Origin: Elusimicrobiota bacterium
GTDB taxonomy: Bacteria; Elusimicrobiota; Elusimicrobia; UBA1565; UBA9628
DNA: 6,058 bases
NCBI GenBank assembly: GCA_023700845.1
Contig: JAMPYD010000133.1
Coordinates: forward strand, 1 to 6,058
Direction of reading: 5' to 3'
Positions 1 through 6,058 of the stretch are shown piece after piece; positions within the stretch are counted from its first letter, which is position 1, and each line of letters opens with the position of its first letter. Both the position numbers and the translations under genes were made by a program. The notes beneath the pieces are model-generated. The model saw nothing but the letters and a program-made list of their open reading frames with translations. It ran no database searches and was not told where the DNA came from.

Positions 1-729
1 GAGCCGATGCACTCGCGGCGGGCGGTCCGAGTTCAGGAGCGCCTGAAGGCCGTCATCGACGAGCCCCCTGCCGGCGTCGCGGCAGCGCTGGTCGAGGTTC
101 CGCCAGGGCCGCCAGCCCCGGCGGCCGACCTCGTCGGCGCGGACCATCTCGAGGACGAGGACGACGTCGCAGCCCGCGAGCGGCGAGAGGTCGAGCGGCA
201 CCGGCATCGGGACGCCCCCGTCGATGAGGCGGCGGCGGCGGCCGCGGTATTCGAGCTCGACGGCCGGGAACACGAGCGGGATCGCGCAGCTGCCCGCGGC
301 GTGCTCGACGAGCGGGCCGTCCCAGCCGCCGCGCCCCCCCGGCGTGAAGCGCGCGTTGAGCGGAGCGCCCTCGGCGGGGCAGGCGGTGATGATGGTGAGC
401 TCCGCGCGCAGGGCGGCCTTGGCCGACTCCTCGTCCCGGGCGGCGGCGAGGAAGGCCAGCAGGGGGTCGAGCGAGCACAGGGAGAACGGCCGCAGGCGCG
501 GCTTCAAACGCAAGGCGCCTCCGCCGAGCGCCCGCCAGCGGGACATCCCTTCCTCCAGGCGGTCGAACGCCAGCGCCGCCCCGTTGACCGCGCCGATGCT
601 GTAGCCCATGATCGCGTCGAAGCGAAGGCCCCGGGCATGGAACGCCTCGAGCGCGGCGGCCTGCCAGGCGCCGAGGGCCCCCCCTCCCTGAAGGAAAAGG
701 CCGAGACGTTTACCGGAGGAGGCGGTCGT
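1..729 (-). CDS. Patatin-like phospholipase (3' partial, non-standard or altered start)
   Basis: Translating the minus strand from about 729 to the window edge gives 243 uninterrupted codons of a patatin-like serine acyl hydrolase. Numbering from the ACG at 729, GLFLQGGGALGAWQ (10-23) contains the oxyanion loop GGGALG. The nucleophile elbow is GYSIG (42-46) with Ser44. AGSCAIPLVFPAVELEYRG (145-163) is the usual strand region before the catalytic Asp. The dyad Asp is Asp170 in LIDGGVPMPVPL. The Ser-Asp dyad and oxyanion loop are therefore intact. Leu replaces the frequent Arg of GGGxRG, as in some LQGGGALG-type patatins. The family hydrolyses acyl esters of phospholipids or other lipids. No signal peptide or membrane span is visible, so it is probably cytoplasmic or loosely membrane-associated. 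No ATG, GTG or TTG exists in this frame between an in-frame TGA near 834 and the motif, and the first Met (Met41) lies beyond the oxyanion loop. The start is therefore given at ACG. The C-terminus lies outside the window. Family call is firm; start is uncertain. Confidence 0.85.
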
Positions 730-1849
730 ACAGCGCCTCCTGGGCGCGGACCATCCCGTCGATGTCGAACTCGGGGCCGATCGAGGCGGCGGCGGCTTCG
801 CCGAGCCGCTTGCGCAGCGGCTCGTCCTTCAGCAGCTCCGTCACGCGGGCCGCGAGCGCGGCGTGGTCGCCGGGCTCCGCCATGAAGCCGTTCTCCCCGT
901 CCTTGATGAGGTCGACGACTCCGTCGGTCGCGTAGCACGCCGCCGGCTTGCCGCTCTTCATGGCTTCCACGAGCGCGCGCGGCAGGCCCTCCCACAGCGA
1001 GGTCATGGCGAAGACGTCGCAGGCCGCGAGCCACTGAGCCGCGTCGCGGCGCCAGCCCAGGAAGATGAACCGGTCGTTGAGCCCGAGGGCGAAGGCCCGG
1101 GCCTCGAGCGCGCGGCGCTGGGGGCCGTCCCCGATGAACACGAAGCGCGCCTCGGGCGCGTCCCTCAGGATCAGCGCCGCCGCCTCGAGGAGGTCCCCGA
1201 CGTTCTTCTGCGGCTTGAGGTTCCCGATGGAGACGACGAGAGGCTTGTGCATGCCGACGCCGGCCGACATCTTGAGCTTGGCGGCGTCGACGGGCGCGGG
1301 CAGGCCGTCGAGCGCCACGCCGGAGCGGATCAGCACGGCCTCTTCCGGACGGGCGATTCCGTGCGCCGCGGCGTAGCCGATGTTCGACTTGGAGACGAAG
1401 ATCAAGGCGTCGGTGAAGCGGGCGCAGAGGCGCTCCAAAATGACGTAGAGGCCCTTCACCGCCGAAGGCTGGCGGTCGTGGAAGCCGAAGCCGTGATAGG
1501 TATGCACGACGACCGGGACTCCCGCGAGGGCCGCCGCGAGCCGGCCGAGTATCCCCGCCTTGGAGCTGTGCGTATGAAGGATGTCGGGCTTCTCGGCGAG
1601 GAACAGTTTCGTCAGCTCCAGCAGCGCCAGGAGGTCGTGGAACGGCGAGATGTCCCGCAGCAAGGAATCCACGAAGGCGGTCCGGAACGACGGATCGGCG
1701 GCGGCCTCGTCGTCGAGCATGCCGCCGCGGCCGCAAATGAGAAGGGGCTCGTAGAACGCACGATTCAAATGACGAACGGTGTGTAATGTGTTCTGCTGGG
1801 CCCCGCCGAGATCGAGGCGGGTGACGAGGTGGGCGACCTTGGCGGGCAT
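710..1849 (-). CDS. GT4-family glycosyltransferase
   Basis: From the ATG at 1849 this is a 379-residue GT-B fold glycosyltransferase of family GT4, full length for the group. The N-terminal acceptor domain opens with AKVAHLVTRLDLGGAQ, where GGAQ (15-18) is the usual Gly-rich loop. HTHSSKAG (92-99) and HTYHGF (116-121) are typical of GT4 enzymes that build surface polysaccharides. The C-terminal nucleotide-sugar domain shows GNLKPQKN (209-216, donor phosphate-binding Lys215), FVFIGDGP (236-243), FLGWRRD (263-269) and the EX7E motif in LWEGLPRALVEAM (Glu287 and Glu295). It has no membrane span and should act at the cytoplasmic face on a lipid-linked acceptor. Donor and acceptor cannot be read from the sequence. 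An in-frame TTG at 1864, directly after the upstream TAG, would add MYHRC. I prefer the ATG because the first beta strand follows it immediately, but neither start has a good Shine-Dalgarno; only a purine run (AGAAGAAGAA) lies upstream. Its last 20 bases overlap the likely patatin start. Confidence 0.9.
   Translation of the reverse strand: MPAKVAHLVTRLDLGGAQQNTLHTVRHLNRAFYEPLLICGRGGMLDDEAAADPSFRTAFVDSLLRDISPFHDLLALLELTKLFLAEKPDILHTHSSKAGILGRLAAALAGVPVVVHTYHGFGFHDRQPSAVKGLYVILERLCARFTDALIFVSKSNIGYAAAHGIARPEEAVLIRSGVALDGLPAPVDAAKLKMSAGVGMHKPLVVSIGNLKPQKNVGDLLEAAALILRDAPEARFVFIGDGPQRRALEARAFALGLNDRFIFLGWRRDAAQWLAACDVFAMTSLWEGLPRALVEAMKSGKPAACYATDGVVDLIKDGENGFMAEPGDHAALAARVTELLKDEPLRKRLGEAAAASIGPEFDIDGMVRAQEALYDRLLR
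736..741 (-). promoter_or_regulatory. Perfect AGGAGG Shine-Dalgarno inside the glycosyltransferase 3' end
   Basis: The minus strand reads AGGAGG at 741-736, within the codons for Gln-Glu-Ala near the glycosyltransferase C-terminus. It is followed by a 6-base spacer and then ACG at 729-727 in the patatin frame. Position and spacing are what a ribosome-binding site for the patatin gene would show, which makes the absence of a standard start codon there notable. Confidence 0.7.
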
Positions 1850-1864
1850 GCAGCGATGATACAA

Positions 1865-4036
1865 CTACTGGTTCTTCTTCTGCTTGTGGAAGTCGAGCTT
1901 GCGCTTGTACGGTCCCACGCCCGCCGGCGGCGCGCCTTTCGGCGCGTCGGGCCGGTTGAAGTCCTTGAGCTCGAGGCGCGGGAAGTAATGTCGCACGATC
2001 TCCCGCCACGGCACGCCGAGCGCGCCCTGCCCCAGGGCGCCGCCGCGGGGAAAGCCCAGCCCGGAGCCGGTGCCGGCGCCCCAGATGACGAGCCGGGAGA
2101 GGTTCTTGCCGTCCATCAGCGGCTGCATGACGAACAAGGTCGAGCGCAGCGAGTTGGGCCCGAGCAGCTCGTCGATCTCCTTGCGCCCCGTGTACAGCGC
2201 CGTGCCGTCCGCGCCGATGACCTCCAGCGCTCGCACGCGGCCCGTCGCGGTCCGGCCCGCCACGCTCACGCGGCGGATCGTCCCGAGGTCCTTGCGGCGC
2301 TCGACGCGCAGGCGCAGGTCGCGCGCCGGGATGACGCGCATCCAGCGCGTGGAGTTCGGCGTGGGGACGGCCGCGGACTCGCTGTACAGCCCCTCGGGCG
2401 GCGCCTCGTGCGCGTAGCGCTCGAGCTCGACGGGCGTGCGCCAGGGGATGCTCGGCTTGGCGGAATCCTGCACCGAGACGAGATGCTCGAGACCGGGCTC
2501 GCCGGTCGCGGAGCCGTCCTCGGTGGTGCCGCCGCTGTCGCCGTGCTGCATGACGCGCGCGGCGCGCCCTTTGTAGGAGAGGTACAGGCCTTCGGTGTCG
2601 ACGACGGCCTCGGCCGCGGAGGTCATCTCGCCGCTGACGCCGATCGTGCGCTGAGTCGAGTCGTCGTCGAGCAGGTCGCAGCGCTCGAGCGTCTCTTCCC
2701 GGTTCTCCGAGGCCCAATAGGCCGCGGTCCGAGAGACGACCGCCTGAGCGCGCAGCGCCTGGGGAGGGCTGTCGATGGGCAGCACGAGCGAGACGACCCC
2801 GATCAGGTACTGCTCGACGGGTGCGACCTGCACGAGGCGGAAGCCCCAAGGATTGGGCACGACCTCGACGGCGCCGCGCACCTCGCGGTCGCCCGGGTCC
2901 ACGCCGATCTGGTCGGTGACCGCGGCGGCCTTGATCAGGACCGAGCCGCGCTTGGCGTCGGGGACGACAGTGAAGGGCGTCTTCGAGGTGAAGAGGATGT
3001 TGCGCGAGGCGTCGCGGACCTCGACGAGGCCGTTCTCGGGGCGGAAGCCGACCTCCCATTGGTCGAGCGCGCGGCCGTTGTCGCGAAGGGTGCCGTGCGA
3101 GAGCGACGTCACCTTGAAGGGGCTGTTCGTCATGACGTACGCGCGCGTCAGCACGGCCGGGCGCCCGTCGGGCGCGCCGAAGAGGCCGACCCGGATGGGA
3201 CGCGTCCCGGACGGCAGCGGCGTGAGGGTCCCCTCCGCGTCGAGCACGGGGCGGGAGATGCGGCGCACGCCGGCGGCGGCGTCGACGTCCCCGGTGATGA
3301 AGCGCCCGGCCTTGTCGTAGGCCTTGCGCGCCTCCGCGTCGTGGGGGTCGAGCGAGAGGACCTTCTTGTACGCCCGCCACGCGGCGCGGTTGTCGCCCGC
3401 CTCCGCGAGCGCCTTCGCGAGGCCGCGGAGAGCCTCGTTGTTCGCCGGATCGACGTCGACGGCCTGGCGCAGGTAGGTCAGCGCGGCCTGGCGGTCGCGG
3501 CTCATCTTCGCCGCCTCGGCGGTGAGCTGGGCGGAGATCGAGATCGCGTAAGGCCCGGAGATGCCGGCGCGGCGCAGCGGCGCCTCGGCGGCCTTGGGCT
3601 TGGCGTCGAGGATGTAGGACAGGCCGAGCCCGACGTTCGCCTCGGCCTGCGTGGCCGTCGTCGAGGAGCGGTCGAGGGCCTGCGTGAAGGCGTCTCGGGC
3701 CTCCCGCTGCCGGCCGGTCGCGAGATACGACCAGGCGCGCTGGTTCCAGGAGAAGCCGTCGGCGCCCTCGAGCAGGGACGCCTTCAGCCACTGCGCGGTG
3801 GCCGCCTCGTGCTGGCCGCGGTCGCGCAAGGTCAGGGCGAGATTGACCTCCGGCTCGGGAGAGGCGACGCCGAGCTCCGACAGGTAGCGCCACGCGCTCT
3901 CGGCGTCCTCGTAGCGGCCGGCGAGGAAGGCGTCGCGCGCGGTGGCGACGGCCTCGGCGGCGTCGGCCGCCGCGCGCGCGGGCGGCGCCGGGACGAGGAG
4001 GCCCGCCGCCAGCAGGAGCGCCGGGAAACTCCTCAT
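1865..4036 (-). CDS. Exported TPR-like repeat and SpoIID/LytB-domain protein, probably catalytically inactive
   Basis: This 723-residue protein begins with a signal peptide (residues 1 to about 22, cleavage near PARA-AAD). A helical solenoid of TPR-like repeats follows (about 24-245; the clearest repeats are around 183-245, with DPANNEALRGLAKAL and LDPHDAEARKAYDKA). A linker or beta-rich region (about 255-400) leads to a SpoIID/LytB domain (about 400-690). Family landmarks are YLIGVV (410-415), PPQALRAQAVVSRTAAYWA (424-442), the EAVVDTEGLYLSYKG strand (476-490), HGDSGGTTED (498-507), and a C-terminal Gly-rich motif plus EIVRHYFP (679-686). SpoIID is known as a peptidoglycan glycan-strand lytic transglycosylase, and LytB-type relatives modulate amidases. 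Here the glutamate of the usual SEMP motif is Val418 and the GHG histidine is Ser658, so enzyme activity is doubtful and a glycan-binding or scaffold role is more likely. The C-terminus is a basic KRKLDFHKQKKNQ tail. The start is the ATG overlapping the previous TGA. The domain call is firm; the role is inference. Confidence 0.85.
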   Translation of the reverse strand: MRSFPALLLAAGLLVPAPPARAAADAAEAVATARDAFLAGRYEDAESAWRYLSELGVASPEPEVNLALTLRDRGQHEAATAQWLKASLLEGADGFSWNQRAWSYLATGRQREARDAFTQALDRSSTTATQAEANVGLGLSYILDAKPKAAEAPLRRAGISGPYAISISAQLTAEAAKMSRDRQAALTYLRQAVDVDPANNEALRGLAKALAEAGDNRAAWRAYKKVLSLDPHDAEARKAYDKAGRFITGDVDAAAGVRRISRPVLDAEGTLTPLPSGTRPIRVGLFGAPDGRPAVLTRAYVMTNSPFKVTSLSHGTLRDNGRALDQWEVGFRPENGLVEVRDASRNILFTSKTPFTVVPDAKRGSVLIKAAAVTDQIGVDPGDREVRGAVEVVPNPWGFRLVQVAPVEQYLIGVVSLVLPIDSPPQALRAQAVVSRTAAYWASENREETLERCDLLDDDSTQRTIGVSGEMTSAAEAVVDTEGLYLSYKGRAARVMQHGDSGGTTEDGSATGEPGLEHLVSVQDSAKPSIPWRTPVELERYAHEAPPEGLYSESAAVPTPNSTRWMRVIPARDLRLRVERRKDLGTIRRVSVAGRTATGRVRALEVIGADGTALYTGRKEIDELLGPNSLRSTLFVMQPLMDGKNLSRLVIWGAGTGSGLGFPRGGALGQGALGVPWREIVRHYFPRLELKDFNRPDAPKGAPPAGVGPYKRKLDFHKQKKNQ

Positions 4037-4494
4037 CGGCGCGACGGCGTGCCCTTCGGGCGGGCCGTGTCGAACGAGTCCGGGTTGAGGTCATCGGCCG
4101 CGGCGGGCCGGAAGGCCTCCCGCTTCTGGGGGATGGCGAGGCGCAGCTTGTTCAGGCGCTCGATGGCGGCGGGGCGATAGGCCGGCGTGTCGAGGCGCAG
4201 CGCGCCGTCGGCGAGTCGCTGGAACCTATCGACGTTGAAGCCGTTCGCCCGCGCGGCGGCGATCTCGGCGCTGACCGCGCGATGCAGGCCCTTGAGCCTC
4301 GCCGATTCCCGCGCCTCGACGTCCTTCTTGATGTCGGCCGCGAGCGGGGAGACGGCCGGCGCGGGCGGATGCATCATCAGGTCGGCCCGTCCCTGCGCGT
4401 AGCCTCCGAAGCGCCCGCCGGCCCACACCGCTCCGAGCAGGACGGCGCCGATGATGATGACGCGGCGCTCGAGCAGACGGAGCAGAAGGTCCAT
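4033..4494 (-). CDS. Small membrane-anchored helical protein of unknown function
   Basis: The frame is open further upstream to a Met at 4605. I chose the ATG at 4494 because the extra 37 residues would lie inside the previous gene, are Arg/Ala/Pro-rich out-of-frame translation, and would bury the membrane segment. From 4494 the protein has 153 residues. MDLLLRLLERR is a short basic head, residues about 12-27 (VIIIGAVLLGAVWAGG) form one membrane span, and the rest should lie outside the cytoplasmic membrane. Residues about 52-85 are a charged helix with coiled-coil-like spacing. A second helical part spans about 88-125, and the tail is polar. I do not recognise the family. No Shine-Dalgarno precedes the ATG, which is two bases after the upstream TAG, so translation probably depends on re-initiation. 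The TGA stop overlaps the ATG of the SpoIID-domain gene (ATGA), which argues that the two proteins are made together and may act together. Confidence 0.7.
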   Translation of the reverse strand: MDLLLRLLERRVIIIGAVLLGAVWAGGRFGGYAQGRADLMMHPPAPAVSPLAADIKKDVEARESARLKGLHRAVSAEIAAARANGFNVDRFQRLADGALRLDTPAYRPAAIERLNKLRLAIPQKREAFRPAAADDLNPDSFDTARPKGTPSRR

Positions 4495-4496
4495 GG

Positions 4497-5039
4497 CTAG
4501 GCGGGATTCGCCGGGGGCGCGGGGCTCGCGGGCGGCACGGCGCCGGGCGGCTCCGTCGTGGTCAGGATGACGATCTTGTTCGCGATCGCCGGCAGGCCCG
4601 CGCACTTCTGCATCATCTCCTCGATCTCCTGGGCGATGTACCAGGCGAGGATCTTCTGGTCGTTCTGGCGGATGTGCTGATGGGCGAGCAGGGACATGTC
4701 GTGCAGGGTCTTCATCGAGTTGGAGACGCGCGAGGAGGCGCGCATCACGCCCGTGGCGAACTTCCCGGCGGCGACGTCGTACGCGGCGATGCGCTCCATC
4801 CCGGCCAGCAGCCCGGTCAGGCCGGAGAGGTCCATCCCGAACGTGCGCAGATCGCGCCGGAAGTTCTGGAGGTCGTAGCCGTACATCGTGTCGTTGTCCT
4901 TCATGTTGTTCTTCGCCGCGGCGGAGATCTTCTGGGCGCGGAACAGCAGGTCCTCGAGCTTGGACTTGACGATGTTGATGCGATCGGCCGTCAGGGACAG
5001 CGTGCCTTCGAGCTGCTTGAGTCCGGGGACTAGGTCCAT
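4497..5039 (-). CDS. Conserved-looking helical soluble protein of unknown function
   Basis: This 180-residue protein belongs to no family I recognise. It has no signal peptide and no clear membrane span. Residues about 8-45 and 76-155 look almost entirely alpha-helical. Between them is a polar stretch rich in Asn, Asp, Lys, Tyr and Met (NNMKDNDTMYGYDLQNF, 44-60). A single Cys lies at 146. The last 20 residues are a Pro/Ala tail after the helical body. The core uses more Lys, Asn, Ile and Met than its Ala/Pro-heavy neighbours, which suggests selection on sequence rather than compositional drift. The ATG at 5039 is well supported by AAGGAG and sits one base after the previous stop. The next gene starts two bases after its TAG stop, so it lies in a translationally coupled chain. 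A cytoplasmic helical adaptor for the membrane proteins on either side is possible but is inference. I am confident it is a real gene and have no assignment for its role. Confidence 0.8.
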   Translation of the reverse strand: MDLVPGLKQLEGTLSLTADRINIVKSKLEDLLFRAQKISAAAKNNMKDNDTMYGYDLQNFRRDLRTFGMDLSGLTGLLAGMERIAAYDVAAGKFATGVMRASSRVSNSMKTLHDMSLLAHQHIRQNDQKILAWYIAQEIEEMMQKCAGLPAIANKIVILTTTEPPGAVPPASPAPPANPA

Positions 5040-5040
5040 G

Positions 5041-6058
5041 TCACTCCTTCAACAGGTCGTCCAGCAAGGTCTCGTCGGCCGGGGGCGCCTCGGCCGCCTT
5101 CGCCTTCGCCGCGCGCCGGGCCGGGCTGGGCCGCGCGGGACGGGCCGGCTCCTCGTCGATCGTCGCGTCGGGGGCCGCGGGGGCCGCGTCGAGCGACGCT
5201 TCGCCGCCCAGCAGCGAATCCAGGGAGTCCTCCTCCGGAGCTTTCTTGACCGGGGCCGCCTTGGGCTTGACCTTGACGGGCTTCGCTTTCGGCGGGGCGG
5301 GCGGCGGCGCCGCCTTGCCGGTCAGCACCGATTTGGCGGCGGCGTTGCGGCCGATGAGGGTCTTGCCCTCGAGGTCGACCTCGAACTCATAGGCGATGGT
5401 GGGCGCGCCGGGAGCGGAGCTGCGCGCGAAGTAGTTCACCTGGACGCGGCTGCCGGCCAGCGGGTCGGCCATCCACGGCGAGAGGTTCCCCGCCGAAGGC
5501 GCGAGGTCCTCGAGCGCGCGCTCGAGCGTGCGTCCCCCGCTCAGAGGCCAGGCCTTCGCGAACTCGACGGCGAGCTCCCGGGCGTCGGGCGCGGGGGCGA
5601 CCGGGGCGGGCGCGGGCTCGGGCGGCGGCAGCGGCGCGGGCTCGAGCACCTCCGGGGGCGCCTGCGGCTTGACCAAGCCGGGCACGTAGCCGCCCATCAC
5701 GGCGAGGCCGCCGAGCGCGGCGATGCCGAGCACGCCGCCGATGAGCAGGGCCTTCTTCCCCTTAGGGGCGGGCGGCGGCGGCGGTGCGCTGGTGTCCACT
5801 CCATACGGCTCGGGCTCGGCGGCCAGCCCGGGGACCGGGTCGGGCGCGAGCGCTCCGGAGGCGGTGTCGCCGAACGCCATCGGATCGAAGTTCGGCGCCG
5901 CGTCCTGCGGCGCGGAGGAGCCCGTCCCGGGGTCGAACGAAGGCAGCGGGGCCTCGGGCTTGGGGAACTCCATGGACGGCTCGGGCGGCCTCGAGGCCGG
6001 CGCCGGGACGGACATCGGGACCGGCATGGGCGGCGGCGGGACGAACTCGGCGGCGCGC
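5041..6058 (-). CDS. Pro/Ala-rich single-pass membrane protein of unknown function (5' partial)
   Basis: I do not recognise the family. The frame stays open to the window edge: ten further codons (reading RAAEFVPPPP) precede the first in-window ATG at 6027. That ATG has only Pro/Ala codons and no ribosome-binding site before it, so the true start is probably outside the window. Numbering from that Met, residues 1-90 are a disordered Pro/Ala/Asp linker with two similar PxFDP motifs (about 29-33 and 45-49). A KGKK patch (89-92) leads into one hydrophobic span (about 93-113), which predicts the N-terminus inside and the C-terminus outside. A second Pro-rich linker (about 121-147) leads to a compact region (about 148-238) that looks like a small folded alpha/beta domain. 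The tail is Lys/Pro/Ala-rich and carries two acidic-leucine motifs, EDSLDSLLGG (266-275) and ETLLDDLLKE (319-328, the extreme C-terminus). The stop is TGA at 5043-5041, one base before the next ATG. The layout resembles envelope scaffold proteins whose cytoplasmic head lies upstream, but that is inference. Confidence 0.7.
   Translation of the reverse strand, partial: RAAEFVPPPPMPVPMSVPAPASRPPEPSMEFPKPEAPLPSFDPGTGSSAPQDAAPNFDPMAFGDTASGALAPDPVPGLAAEPEPYGVDTSAPPPPPAPKGKKALLIGGVLGIAALGGLAVMGGYVPGLVKPQAPPEVLEPAPLPPPEPAPAPVAPAPDARELAVEFAKAWPLSGGRTLERALEDLAPSAGNLSPWMADPLAGSRVQVNYFARSSAPGAPTIAYEFEVDLEGKTLIGRNAAAKSVLTGKAAPPPAPPKAKPVKVKPKAAPVKKAPEEDSLDSLLGGEASLDAAPAAPDATIDEEPARPARPSPARRAAKAKAAEAPPADETLLDDLLKE
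5042..5055 (-). promoter_or_regulatory. Strong ribosome-binding site for the 180-aa gene
   Basis: On the minus strand the sequence GAAGGAGTGACATG holds AAGGAG four bases before the ATG at 5039. The site lies inside the last codons of the upstream membrane-protein gene and its stop codon. It fixes the start of the downstream gene and is the clearest Shine-Dalgarno among the first four genes. Confidence 0.7.

Noticed and set aside
53..478. Minus-strand 141-codon frame within the patatin gene
   Set aside because: Arg/Pro/Gly-rich out-of-frame translation; the frame carrying GYSIG and DGG motifs covers the same bases.
678..684. Run of seven C (seven G on the coding strand) at the patatin oxyanion loop, considered as a frameshift or slippage site
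   Set aside because: The patatin frame reads correctly on both sides of the run (GLFLQ before, GGGALGAW through it), so no frameshift is needed here.
7..1786. Plus-strand open frames 7-885 and 863-1786 opposite the patatin and glycosyltransferase genes
   Set aside because: Both lie antisense to genes with intact catalytic motifs and give compositionally biased translations without domains.
504..4094. Minus-strand open frame of 1196 codons spanning several genes
   Set aside because: Its translation is Arg/Pro/Ala/Gly-rich without domain motifs, while another minus-strand frame over the same bases encodes the SpoIID-domain protein and the glycosyltransferase with clear motifs. It is a high-GC shadow frame.
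1829..4180. Plus-strand open frame of 783 codons opposite the SpoIID-domain gene
   Set aside because: It is antisense to a well-supported gene and its translation is low-complexity Arg/Gly/Asp/Val with no recognisable motifs; long antisense frames are expected at this GC content.
4495..4605. Upstream extension of the 153-aa membrane-anchored protein to the Met at 4605
   Set aside because: It would overlap the previous gene by over 100 bases and put a disordered Arg/Ala segment before a membrane anchor; the ATG two bases after the previous stop is more plausible.
4674..5033. Plus-strand 119-codon frame opposite the 180-aa gene
   Set aside because: Antisense to a gene with a strong ribosome-binding site; the His/Val/Gly/Glu-rich translation has no motif.
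1..6058. Frequent CTCGAG-like hexamers considered as a dispersed repeat
   Set aside because: They coincide with the common Leu-Glu codon pair CTC GAG (or its antisense) in GC-rich coding sequence and show no regular spacing.

Overview
This is a very GC-rich window (around 70% by eye) with every supportable gene on the minus strand, so transcription runs from position 6058 down to position 1. Six genes are packed head to tail with gaps of at most about 15 bases or short overlaps. No terminator or internal promoter is apparent, and no stretch over 300 bases lacks a gene. The layout looks like the middle of a single operon, cut at both ends by the window. The contents are a TPR plus SpoIID/LytB envelope protein, a GT4 glycosyltransferase, a patatin and Pro/Ala-rich membrane proteins. 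They suggest a high-GC bacterium with a complex envelope, such as Myxococcota, Elusimicrobiota, Acidobacteriota or a relative. The sequence alone does not settle the phylum, and there is no rRNA or other marker gene.

In transcription order the genes are as follows. (1) 6058-5041: a Pro/Ala-rich protein with one membrane span, open at its 5' end. (2) 5039-4497: a soluble helical protein of unknown family with a Pro-rich tail. (3) 4494-4033: a small protein with an N-terminal membrane anchor. (4) 4036-1865: an exported protein with TPR-like repeats followed by a SpoIID/LytB domain. (5) 1849-710: a GT4 glycosyltransferase. (6) 729-1: a patatin-like phospholipase, truncated by the window edge.

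Genes 1, 3 and 4 are each predicted to place their main domain outside the cytoplasmic membrane, and gene 2 looks cytoplasmic. Genes 1-4 are joined by a 1-base gap, a 2-base gap and an ATGA overlap. This is consistent with a co-translated envelope-associated module, followed by a glycosyltransferase and a lipid hydrolase. That functional link is inference.

Two observations deserve attention. First, the SpoIID-type domain aligns without gaps to the remembered family motifs, but it lacks the glutamate regarded as catalytic (Val418 instead) and the His of the C-terminal GHG motif (Ser658 instead). It therefore looks like a non-enzymatic SpoIID relative. Second, the patatin frame has no ATG, GTG or TTG start upstream of its oxyanion loop. 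Instead an ACG lies 6 bases after a perfect AGGAGG, and a single C-to-T change there would make ATG while staying silent in the overlapping glycosyltransferase gene.
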